A stretch of DNA of 5,818 bases from an uncultured Clostridia bacterium (GTDB lineage: Bacteria; Bacillota_A; Clostridia; Christensenellales; Aristaeellaceae), in contig CAMVDI010000117.1 of the NCBI GenBank assembly GCA_947166205.1, positions 1 through 5,818 on the forward strand, in the 5' to 3' direction. The notes below the pieces were generated by a model. It searched no databases. It saw only the letters and a list, made by a program, of their open reading frames with translations, and had not been told where the DNA came from. Below are positions 1 to 5,815 of the stretch, one piece after another (positions within the stretch are counted from its first letter, which is position 1; each line of letters starts with the position of its first letter). The translations under genes and the position numbers were made by a program.

Positions 1-14
1 CCCGCGAAGCGGGG
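1..14 (-). terminator. Probable operon terminator hairpin, cut by window edge
   Basis: Read leftward, five bases after the TAA stop at 20-22, CCCGC and GCGGG (13-9 and 5-1) form a 5-bp stem around a three-base loop. The bases before the 5' arm (CTTTC) could extend the stem if the sequence left of the window is complementary. Any U-tract would lie outside the window, so calling it a terminator is an inference from its position at the end of a five-gene leftward run. Confidence 0.5.
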
Positions 15-19
15 AAAGC

Positions 20-610
20 TTACTTCATCTTCTTGATGATCGTCATCTCCACCCAGTCCCCGCGGATGGCGATCTTGACATCATCCGCCACGTGGGTCAC
101 CACGGATTTCTCCATCTCATCCCAGATTTCCGCCGCCGTCTTGTCGGAATCCTTCCGGGAGACCAGCTCGTTCTGGTAGGCGCTCATGGTCCACTCCCAG
201 TCCAGCGTGGTTCCGGTGAACTCATAGGGGGATTCCGCTGCGTAGAGGGGCAAGGCGGGCACGTCCGCTCCCTGATCGAAGAACTCCCGCAGCCGGCCCA
301 TCAGTCCCTTGGCCGCCTCGTTCTTCCCGGTGGAGGAAACCGAAAGCAGCTTCTCCCGCTTCTCCATCGTCATCCATGTGTTGGCCCGCAGATGAAGCTG
401 GTAGACATCATCCTTGTCCTCAATCCAGAAATCGCCCTCTTTTTCCCCGGTGATGGAGCGCATCATCCCCATCATTTCTTCCGTCAGCAGCCGCAGATGC
501 AGCGCGCTCCGGGGAGACAGTCCCTTGTAGGCCGCCACCTTCTCCGCCTGCTCCAGGGCCTTTTCGATCTGTTTTCCCGCGCTTGAAACCCTGATCACAT
601 CCGTCTTCAT
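20..610 (-). CDS. Small RsbW/GHKL-like ATPase-fold protein, degenerate (putative regulatory partner)
   Basis: Encodes 196 residues, starting at an ATG preceded by GAGGAGG (619-625) with an 8-nt spacer. There is no signal peptide or membrane segment, so it is probably cytosolic. Residues about 8-75 resemble the N-terminal half of RsbW/SpoIIAB-type serine kinases: two helices, with LTEEMMGMMRSITGE where the N-box helix should be, followed by a beta strand (YQLHLRA). The N-box glutamates are present but the Mg-binding asparagine is not, and no DxG adenine-binding motif is visible. Instead there is a conserved-looking KREKLLSVSSTGKNEAAKG segment (about 84-102), then an insertion, and a final strand (VEMTIIKK) like the last strand of the fold. 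I recognise the type from clostridial proteins annotated simply as ATP-binding. It closes the operon and resembles the C-terminal domain of the transporter that opens it. It may bind the phosphatase, the response regulator or an unseen anti-sigma antagonist. Real gene: high confidence; function: low. Confidence 0.85.
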   Translation of the reverse strand: MKTDVIRVSSAGKQIEKALEQAEKVAAYKGLSPRSALHLRLLTEEMMGMMRSITGEKEGDFWIEDKDDVYQLHLRANTWMTMEKREKLLSVSSTGKNEAAKGLMGRLREFFDQGADVPALPLYAAESPYEFTGTTLDWEWTMSAYQNELVSRKDSDKTAAEIWDEMEKSVVTHVADDVKIAIRGDWVEMTIIKKMK

Positions 611-618
611 TCTGTTTT

Positions 619-625
619 CCTCCTC
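619..625 (-). promoter_or_regulatory. Ribosome binding site of the small ATPase-fold gene
   Basis: GAGGAGG lies 8 nt before the ATG at 608-610. It is a strong Shine-Dalgarno match in an A-rich stretch that stands out from the GC-rich surroundings, and it fixes the start codon. Confidence 0.85.
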
Positions 626-657
626 ATTTTTATCCTTTTTTTCTCTTTTCCGCCCTT

Positions 658-675
658 TCCCCGGTTTCCCGGGGA
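658..675 (-). other. Intercistronic hairpin with GAAA tetraloop
   Basis: In the 86-bp gap between the response regulator and the last gene, the leftward transcript would fold UCCCCGG and CCGGGGA into a perfect 7-bp stem closed by a GAAA (GNRA) loop. What follows is A-rich (611-650 on this strand), not a U-tract, so it is not an intrinsic terminator. It could be an mRNA-stability or processing element that sets the level of the last gene. I see no convincing promoter in this gap. Confidence 0.55.
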
Positions 676-696
676 TGGCCTGCCGCTTCGCCCGCC

Positions 697-1485
697 TTAA
701 GCTTTGCTCATGGCGCTCTCCGTCATGCTGGCCCAGGAATAGTTGCTCATGTATTCTCCGAAGAAGGACCGGACCGCCTCCGGATCCCCTTCAAAATACC
801 GCCACGCGTCGCAGGAGATCAGGTCGGGGTTCACCCGCATGACCGCCCTGCCCATCTCAAAGATCTCCCCGATGCCGTAATCCCGCAGGGTGGCCCGCAG
901 CGCCCGGATAATCACGTCCAGCTGTTTCTGCATGGGCCGGTCGTAATTCCGGTCCTCGTACAGGATCGCGAAGGCCTCCCGCCGGTTCACGTTGGCCCCC
1001 CGGCGGTCGATCAGATAGGCCAGCAGCTCCTTGCATTTCGCCTGCCGGAAGGCGATGGGCCTTCCGTCCAGCATCAGGTCAAAGTTCCCGAAGGTCCGGG
1101 CCGTCACCCGGGTCTTCCTCTTCCGCTTCCCGGTCTCCGCCGCCCAGACGATCTCCCGCTCCAGCTTCTCCCGGTCCGCCGGCTTGAGCAGGTATCCCGA
1201 CACATGCAGGGCAAAGGCGTCCACCGCGTACCGGTCGGATCCGGTCAGGAAGATCACGGCCGTGTCCGGCCAGCGTTCCCGGATGATCTCCGCCATCCGG
1301 AGCCCGCTCATCTCCGGCATGCCGATATCCAGCACCGCCGCGTCCGCCCCCTCCGTCTCCAGCCAGCGCAGCGCCTCCGCCGGGCTTGTGAAGGCCGCGG
1401 CGCTGTCCACCGGCTCCATTCCGCGGCACAGGGCGGCCGTATCCTCCGCTGTCCGCGGATCGTCGTCCACGCAGATGATTCTCAC
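697..1485 (-). CDS. Response regulator with SARP/OmpR-like winged-helix output
   Basis: Encodes 262 residues from a GTG start (1483-1485) with AAGGAGGG just upstream. Residues 1-118 are a receiver domain: acidic cluster D7-D9, phospho-acceptor D53 in VLDIGMPEMSG, T81 in the switch strand (IFLTG) and K101 before a proline (LLKPAD). All key receiver residues are intact, so phosphorylation control is plausible. A basic linker (KRKRKTR) leads to a winged-helix domain (about 128-222; TFGNFDLMLDGRPIAF onward) of the OmpR-like type found in SARP regulators. The C-terminal segment (CDAWRYFEGDPEAV then GEYMSNYSWA) matches the start of the BTAD region in clostridial response regulators of this class; the full helical BTAD is absent. 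It should be a cytosolic DNA-binding transcription regulator. No histidine kinase is encoded here, so its phosphodonor is unknown. It lies 58 bp after the phosphatase gene, consistent with one operon. Confidence 0.93.
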   Translation of the reverse strand: MRIICVDDDPRTAEDTAALCRGMEPVDSAAAFTSPAEALRWLETEGADAAVLDIGMPEMSGLRMAEIIRERWPDTAVIFLTGSDRYAVDAFALHVSGYLLKPADREKLEREIVWAAETGKRKRKTRVTARTFGNFDLMLDGRPIAFRQAKCKELLAYLIDRRGANVNRREAFAILYEDRNYDRPMQKQLDVIIRALRATLRDYGIGEIFEMGRAVMRVNPDLISCDAWRYFEGDPEAVRSFFGEYMSNYSWASMTESAMSKA

Positions 1486-1490
1486 CCGCG

Positions 1491-1498
1491 CCCTCCTT
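1491..1498 (-). promoter_or_regulatory. Ribosome binding site of the response regulator gene
   Basis: AAGGAGGG lies about 5 nt before the GTG at 1485 and supports this non-ATG start. With the following CGCGG it forms a 13-base string identical to the one at the phosphatase start. Confidence 0.8.
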
Positions 1499-1516
1499 CC
1501 TCCTCTTCTTCTCCGG

Positions 1517-1536
1517 CCCGCGGAATCCGGCGCGGG
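1517..1536 (-). other. GC-rich hairpin between phosphatase and response regulator genes
   Basis: CCCGCG and CGCGGG form a 6-bp stem around an 8-nt loop within the gap at 1486-1543. On the plus strand it is followed by TTTT, but no rightward gene ends here. On the leftward transcript there is no U-tract, so terminator function in the operon direction is unlikely. A role in attenuation or mRNA stability between the two genes is possible. Confidence 0.4.
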
Positions 1537-1543
1537 TTTTCCG

Positions 1544-3157
1544 TCACTGCCGGTTTCCCTCCGGTCCGAAATACTGGAAGCTCAGCATGGTCATATCGTC
1601 AAACTGCGGCGCGTCGCCCACAAAGGCGTCGATCTCCTTCCGGACGTTCTCCAGCACCTCTCGGGGCTTCGCCAGGGGATTCCGGTTCAGCGCCTCCAGC
1701 ATCCGGTCCGTTCCGAAGAGTTCGTTGTCCGCCCGGGTGGCTTCCGGCACCCCGTCCGTATAGACGAAGAGCCGGTCCCCGGGATGCAGCTCAAAGGAAT
1801 GCTCCCGGAAGGGGATGCCGGGGAGGGCGGCCACGGCGGGGGAATGCCTGTATTCCGCCAGCTCGTACTTTCCTCCCTTCCGGCAGACGGCGGGATGCTC
1901 GTGGCCCGCGTTGGCCGCCAGCCCGCGGCCGGTGGCCGTATCGATCACCGCCAGCCAGACCGTGACAAAGAGCTCCGCCTCGTTGCCTTCGCACAGCTGG
2001 TCGTTCACGTTCCGCAGGATTTCCGCCGGGCTGTCCCCCATCTGCGCCCGGTTCTTGATCAGGGTCTTCGCGATCACCATGAACAGCGCCGCCGGCACGC
2101 CCTTTCCGCTCACGTCCGCCATCACCAGGGCAATATGGTTCTCGTCCACAAGGAAGAAATCGTAGAAATCGCCGCCCACTTCCTTGGCCGGATCCATGAG
2201 GGCGAAAAGGTCAAACTCATGCCGTTCCGGGAAGGCGGGGAAGATTCCGGGCAGCATGTCCGCCTGGATCTGGGTGGCCACGTTCAGCTCCGCGCCGATC
2301 CGCTCCTTCTCGGCGGTGATGGTCTGAATGTTGTCAATATAGGAGACGATGTCCTTCTCCATCTGATGGATTGAGATCGCCAGCTCCTGAATCTCATCCC
2401 CGGTCTGGATGCTGTTCAGCCGGATGGTGGATTCCGCGTTGTTTTCCGCGAACTCCGTCACGTTGTTCCGGATCAGGATCATGGGCCTGATGAAGTTCTT
2501 CCGCATGTAGAACCAGGCCAGGATGCCGAAGAGGGCCAGCACGCCCAGGGAAATCACCACCATCCGCCGGATGTAGTTCCCCAGCGTGGTATTGAGGACC
2601 GCCATCCAGACATCCACCAGCAGCACCGCCGCGATATTCCCCTCGCTGTCCCGCACCGGCAGCATGCTGGAGGTCAGAAAACCGTATTTCGCCGAATTGC
2701 GCACCATGTAGCTGGCGGGCTTCTCCCCCTTCGTATAGGCCGCCCAGGCTTCGTCAAAATAGGCGGACAGGGGATCCACGGAGCCGATGGGCATGCCCGA
2801 GGAATCATAGATGTAGCGCATGGTGTGATCCTCGGAGAAGGTCACGATATAGATATACGCCGCTCCGGAGGCTTTCTGCACGCCATCCAGATAGCTCTTC
2901 AGCTCCGCGTAGTCCTCGTCCTCCTCCCAGGTCCGGGCGTAGCGGGCGATCTGGTCGTGATCGATGTGGTCGAGGATGATGCCCGCGATCACATATCCGT
3001 TGTCGTTGTACAGCCGGCGGATGGTGTTGTCGTACTGAATGTAGCCGCTCACCGTGGAAACCGCGCAGAGCAGCACGGTCAGCGTCACAATGCTCAGCAG
3101 CATCTTCCTGCTGATTCCCATCCGGTAAAACCTGGAATTAGCCTTCTTGCTGGCCAC
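1544..3157 (-). CDS. Membrane sensor-HAMP-SpoIIE/PP2C serine phosphatase
   Basis: Encodes 537 residues counted from a GTG at 3155-3157. Domains in order: a basic N-terminus; TM1 (about 21-41); an extracytoplasmic sensor of about 155 residues (Cache-like arrangement, with YIYIVTFSEDHTMRYIYD); TM2 (about 199-217); HAMP (about 218-270); a helical linker; and a SpoIIE-type PP2C domain (about 300-533). The metal-binding motifs are all visible: GGDFYD (328-333), ADVSGKG (347-353), NAGHEHP (416-422), YTDGVPEA (466-473) and FDDMT (519-523), so it should be an active Mn/Mg-dependent phosphoserine/threonine phosphatase. Family members dephosphorylate STAS anti-sigma antagonists in response to an external signal; no STAS protein is encoded here. 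The GTG is chosen because AAGGAGGG precedes it by 9 nt. A TTG at 3181 has a weaker site, and an ATG at 3121 lacks a good one. The gene overlaps the acetyltransferase gene by 20 bp, suggesting translational coupling. Confidence 0.95.
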   Translation of the reverse strand: MASKKANSRFYRMGISRKMLLSIVTLTVLLCAVSTVSGYIQYDNTIRRLYNDNGYVIAGIILDHIDHDQIARYARTWEEDEDYAELKSYLDGVQKASGAAYIYIVTFSEDHTMRYIYDSSGMPIGSVDPLSAYFDEAWAAYTKGEKPASYMVRNSAKYGFLTSSMLPVRDSEGNIAAVLLVDVWMAVLNTTLGNYIRRMVVISLGVLALFGILAWFYMRKNFIRPMILIRNNVTEFAENNAESTIRLNSIQTGDEIQELAISIHQMEKDIVSYIDNIQTITAEKERIGAELNVATQIQADMLPGIFPAFPERHEFDLFALMDPAKEVGGDFYDFFLVDENHIALVMADVSGKGVPAALFMVIAKTLIKNRAQMGDSPAEILRNVNDQLCEGNEAELFVTVWLAVIDTATGRGLAANAGHEHPAVCRKGGKYELAEYRHSPAVAALPGIPFREHSFELHPGDRLFVYTDGVPEATRADNELFGTDRMLEALNRNPLAKPREVLENVRKEIDAFVGDAPQFDDMTMLSFQYFGPEGNRQ

Positions 3158-3746
3158 TTTCCGCGCCCTCCTTTTCGTCAAACTCCCGGATAAACAGCTC
3201 CGCGTCGCAGACGCAGTATTCCTTTCCGCAGTAGGGGCAGTATCCCTTCGTCTCCGCCCAGGGGCTGCGCAGCTCCGCCGCGGGAACGAAGCCCGTCCTG
3301 CGCAGGGCGTTCATGGTGGGAATCGGCCGGCCGAAGGGGCGGAGCGCCGCGGCCACGATCAGCTTCGCGCCCCGTTCCCGGAGCACCGGCTGAAGGTCGG
3401 ACAAACAGGCGGAGAAAAGCCCCCGGTTCCGGTAGTCCGGATCCGTCGCCGTGGTTTTGAAAACACCGGTCCGGGTGTCCCCCGGATATTTTCGGAGGGC
3501 TTCCGGTTTCTCCTTCACGTGCAGCACGCGGAGCGCCTCGTCCAGCGTGGAGAGGAAGGCATAGAAACAGGAAACCGCCAGGCCGCCCCGGTCCTCGTCC
3601 GCCGTGACGCGGAGAACGTCGTCCCCGCCCCCGGTCATGCGCTCCAGATCCTCCTCGGAATAAAAGTCCATGGAGATGTTCACGTCGAACAGCTGCTTGA
3701 TCCGCCCCACGTCGGAGAGCCGCGCGTTCCGTGTGATCAGCCTCAT
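3138..3746 (-). CDS. GNAT-family acetyltransferase with four-cysteine C-terminal motif
   Basis: Encodes 202 residues, starting at an ATG that directly abuts the TAG of the transporter-fusion gene (TAGATG). It uses AAGGAGGAGG inside the end of that gene, so the two are probably translationally coupled. The N-terminus (ITRNARLSDVGRIKQLFD) is a typical GNAT beta1-alpha1. The acetyl-CoA-binding strand and turn are at about 96-116 (KTTATDPDYRNRGLFSACL, with R106-N-R-G109), and ALRRTGFVPA (147-156) is the usual late GNAT segment. After the core, residues 168-187 hold C170-P-Y-C173, C178-V-C180 and AELFIREF, a spacing that suggests a bound metal ion. It is probably a cytosolic enzyme that transfers an acetyl group to an amine of a small molecule or protein; the substrate cannot be read from the sequence. 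Placement inside a signalling operon raises the possibility of a regulatory or drug-modifying role (inference). Confidence 0.88.
   Translation of the reverse strand: MRLITRNARLSDVGRIKQLFDVNISMDFYSEEDLERMTGGGDDVLRVTADEDRGGLAVSCFYAFLSTLDEALRVLHVKEKPEALRKYPGDTRTGVFKTTATDPDYRNRGLFSACLSDLQPVLRERGAKLIVAAALRPFGRPIPTMNALRRTGFVPAAELRSPWAETKGYCPYCGKEYCVCDAELFIREFDEKEGAESGQQEG
3166..3173 (-). promoter_or_regulatory. Ribosome binding site deciding the phosphatase GTG start
   Basis: AAGGAGGG lies inside the 3' end of the acetyltransferase gene, with 9 nt between its GGAGG core and the GTG at 3157. The TTG at 3181 has only GGGAG three bases upstream, and the ATG at 3121 has only a weak CCAGG. The GTG is therefore the best-supported start. 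Confidence 0.75.
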
Positions 3747-5549
3747 CTATTCCTCCTCCTTCAGAATGATCTGCAGCGTGTTGACCCCGAAAGGCCGCTG
3801 GTAACCCGCCATCTCGATCATCTTCCGGATCATCCGGACGCCCAGATACAGGTCCTCTTCCATGTCCCGTGTCCCGGGGGAGAAGCTGAAGGGATTGAAA
3901 GCCACCCCGTTGTAGCGGATGCGGATTCCCCGGACCCCGTTCACGGCGAAGGCCCGCAGGTCGAAATGAAGGCGGCCGGCCTCCTTCTCCCCGTTGACCT
4001 GGCGGATCAGCGTCATCACTTCCTCCATGCTCATCTCCAGGCGCATGGTCTCCTTCGGGCTCATGCCGTTCGCCGCGCAGAATTCGCTGATGCGCTGGCT
4101 GGCGCTGACGATCTCGTCCACGTCCGCGCTGACGGAGAAGTTCAGCACCCGCCCCTCCCGCTCGTTTTTCAGATTGGTCATCAGATAGCGGGAATACTCC
4201 GGATGCCGCCGGTGACGGACCCCCGTCGCCAACCACCAGACGGCCAGAGCCCCCAGCTCGCTGGTCAGCAGGAAGGAGAAGACCGGCAGGCGGACCGCCA
4301 GGGTCAGGCTCAGGCATGCCCAGGTCATCAGAATCTGCCGCAGAAGGATCAGCGCGTCCGCCCACCGGTTCAGTCCCGCCGTGTTGTAGTAGGTGATCAG
4401 GATATTCAGCAGCAGGGCCGGGAAGACGGAAAGGGTCATCCACAGCAGGGGCAGCAGCACGCTTTCGCTCAGGCCGTACATGGCCGGAACCAGGCCGGAA
4501 ACCGCCGCGCAAAGCGCCAGAAAGGCCGTGCCGGCGGCCAGCCCCGTCCGCCATTCCTCCCGCAGCAGCAGGCGGCAGCTCCCATGATCCCGCTCCCCGC
4601 AGAAAACGCCCAGCATGGCGCTGCCCGCGGCGGGAACGCCCAGGACGATGCTCTCGCCAAAGCCCCAGATCCCGTTCACCGCGGTGAATACCGCCACCAG
4701 CCCCGATCCCCCGTGGGCCATCAGCATGGCGTTCACGATCAGCAGCCGGGCCGTGGAGCAAAGGTTGTTGAAAGCGGAGGGAAATCCCGCGGAGGCGATG
4801 GTTTTCCAGACCTGGCCGCTCCGGGCGATCTCCGGCTTCCAGGTATAGGGGCTTCTCCGGGACAGAAGGCGGGCCAGCCCGTAGGCGCATGCCAGGGCCG
4901 TGGCGATCACGCTGGCCAGCCCGGCGCCGAAGACCCCCATGTCCATCCGGAAGACGAACAGAACGTCCAGCAGGATATTGATCACGGACATGCCGGTCAT
5001 CATTACCGCCACATCCCTGTTCCGCCCGTCCAGGCGAAGATACCGGAAGGGGATATAGATCACGATCTTCGGCAGCGCGCCGATGAGGGTGATCCTTATA
5101 TAATCCGCCACGTATCCCCGGGTCGTTTCCTCCGGGCAGAGGAAGGCCGTCATCGGGCGGAGAAGCAGCAGCCCCAGCGCGGTCACCGCCGCGGAGGCCA
5201 GCACGGAGACGTTCAGCCCGGTCCGGAAATAAAGATCCCGGCTTCCCGTATCCCCGGTTCCCATGGCCCTGGCCGCGGGGATCTCCGTTCCGGCGGCCAG
5301 GAAGGATCCCAGCACGCACATGGCCAGATACACCGGCAGGCTCAGGTTGATGGCGGCCAGCGCCTCCGGGCCCAGCCGGGTGCCCACCAGGATGCCGTCC
5401 ACAAACACGTTGATGTTGACGCTCATCACCGCCAGGATCCCCGTGATCACGGCTTTCCGGTAGGTATTCCGAATGAAGGACGCGTTCTGCTCCAGCCCGG
5501 TCCCGGGGCTGAGCCCTTCCGAAGCGCTTTCGTTCTCCCTCTTTCGCAT
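3747..5549 (-). CDS. MATE-family transporter fused to RsbW/GHKL-like ATPase-fold domain
   Basis: Encodes 600 residues from an ATG preceded by GGGGGAAGGAT. Residues about 30-445 are a MATE-type multidrug/polyspecific exporter fold with about 12 hydrophobic helices in two halves (for example about 33-53, 66-90, 113-132, 150-170, 183-203, 207-228, then 262-280, 295-315, 335-357, 362-385, 397-417, 421-442). FVDGILVGTRLGPEALAAIN (about 49-68) is the typical first-helix/second-helix MATE signature. A standard MATE protein would end near residue 450. Here about 135 more residues (465-600) form an anti-sigma-kinase-like fold: SVSADVDEIVSASQRISEFC, an N-box-like helix EMSMEEVMTLIRQVNGE (505-521), a G1-like RIRYNGVAFNPFSF (543-556), then LGVRMIRKMIEMAG and the final strand NTLQIIL. 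The expected N-box asparagine and DxG aspartate are replaced (T513, Y546). It probably sits in the cytoplasmic membrane with the extra domain inside the cell. It is first in the operon. The transported substrate is unknown. Confidence 0.93.
   Translation of the reverse strand: MRKRENESASEGLSPGTGLEQNASFIRNTYRKAVITGILAVMSVNINVFVDGILVGTRLGPEALAAINLSLPVYLAMCVLGSFLAAGTEIPAARAMGTGDTGSRDLYFRTGLNVSVLASAAVTALGLLLLRPMTAFLCPEETTRGYVADYIRITLIGALPKIVIYIPFRYLRLDGRNRDVAVMMTGMSVINILLDVLFVFRMDMGVFGAGLASVIATALACAYGLARLLSRRSPYTWKPEIARSGQVWKTIASAGFPSAFNNLCSTARLLIVNAMLMAHGGSGLVAVFTAVNGIWGFGESIVLGVPAAGSAMLGVFCGERDHGSCRLLLREEWRTGLAAGTAFLALCAAVSGLVPAMYGLSESVLLPLLWMTLSVFPALLLNILITYYNTAGLNRWADALILLRQILMTWACLSLTLAVRLPVFSFLLTSELGALAVWWLATGVRHRRHPEYSRYLMTNLKNEREGRVLNFSVSADVDEIVSASQRISEFCAANGMSPKETMRLEMSMEEVMTLIRQVNGEKEAGRLHFDLRAFAVNGVRGIRIRYNGVAFNPFSFSPGTRDMEEDLYLGVRMIRKMIEMAGYQRPFGVNTLQIILKEEE
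3752..3761 (-). promoter_or_regulatory. Ribosome binding site of the acetyltransferase gene
   Basis: AAGGAGGAGG lies within the last codons of the transporter-fusion gene (encoding K-E-E-E), followed by its TAG and immediately by the ATG at 3746. The first AGGAGG is 8 nt from the ATG. The purine-rich Glu codons of one protein serve as the binding site of the next. Confidence 0.85.
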
Positions 5550-5599
5550 ATCCTTCCCCCGGAGATGATCTGATCCGCTCGCAGGGGCGGACAGCGTTC

Positions 5600-5628
5600 A
5601 TTATACTCGCTAATTTCCCGCCGCGCAA
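5600..5628 (-). promoter_or_regulatory. Sigma-A type promoter of the leftward operon
   Basis: On the minus strand, a perfect TATAAT (5605-5600) is preceded by TTGCGC (5628-5623) with a 17-bp spacer. The -10 is consensus; the -35 matches only in TTG. Transcription would start near 5593, giving an untranslated leader of about 43 nt before the ATG at 5549. It is the only AT-rich spot close upstream of the first gene. Confidence 0.75.
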
Positions 5629-5632
5629 TTCT

Positions 5633-5658
5633 CCGGCGGCTTTCCGGCCGGTTTTTTT
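5633..5658 (+). terminator. Rightward intrinsic terminator
   Basis: CCGGC (5633-5637) pairs with GCCGG (5647-5651). After one bulged G the stem continues by two more pairs to a CTTT loop, and T7 follows at 5652-5658. It faces right, yet no rightward gene ends before it. It may stop antisense transcripts crossing the operon from running into the rightward promoter at 5714. Confidence 0.6.
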
Positions 5659-5713
5659 ATGCTTCCTTTCCGGTCTGAGCCGCTCCGGCCGGGTCCCCGC
5701 CCCGGCTCCCGCC

Positions 5714-5742
5714 TTGACTGAAGGCGCGTCCGCGGGTATACT
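5714..5742 (+). promoter_or_regulatory. Near-consensus rightward sigma-A promoter
   Basis: TTGACT (5714-5719) and TATACT (5737-5742) are separated by exactly 17 bp, matching five of six consensus bases in each hexamer. The start site would be near 5749, about 66 nt before the ATG at 5816. It should be a strong promoter for the gene that begins at the window edge, divergent from the leftward operon. Confidence 0.8.
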
Positions 5743-5752
5743 GACCCCCGCT

Positions 5753-5784
5753 GGGCCCGCCTGCCCGCCGCGGGCGAGGGGCCC
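5753..5784 (+). other. GC-rich leader hairpin of the rightward transcript
   Basis: The inner stem GCCCG/CGGGC (5763-5767 and 5771-5775) is perfect around a CCG loop. Flanking bases extend it, with single-base bulges, through TCC/GGA and CC/GG to an outer GGG/CCC. It would lie within a few bases of the predicted 5' end, with no U-tract after it, so it looks like a protective or control structure and not a terminator. Confidence 0.55.
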
Positions 5785-5815
5785 TGATTCCGAAAGAATG
5801 GGAGGTTGATTGGTA

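Noticed and set aside
611..657. A-rich stretch as an internal promoter for the last gene
   Set aside because: No paired -35/-10 hexamers at workable spacing; GATAAA alone is too weak.
1031..2374. Plus-strand open frames of 447 and 253 codons (the second at 1204-1965) opposite the response regulator and phosphatase
   Set aside because: Antisense to genes with intact catalytic motifs; translations show no recognisable domain or start signals.
3158..3181. TTG start eight codons upstream for the phosphatase
   Set aside because: Its nearest GGGAG is only three bases away, while the downstream GTG has a strong AAGGAGGG at normal spacing.
3147..5573. 808-codon open frame on the plus strand opposite the transporter and acetyltransferase genes
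   Set aside because: It is antisense to clearly recognisable proteins, its translation is rich in Arg, Gly, Pro, His and Gln with no domain, and it has no ribosome site. It is a by-product of high GC at third codon positions.
3178..5628. 816-codon open frame on the minus strand overlapping the transporter gene in another frame
   Set aside because: Low-complexity Arg/Gly/Pro-rich translation with no membrane segments; the overlapping frame encodes an evident MATE fusion. It is a shifted-frame shadow.
5652..5658. A7 tract (minus strand) as an UP element of the operon promoter
   Set aside because: It lies at about -59 to -65, slightly too far upstream, and is better explained as the U-tract of the rightward terminator hairpin.
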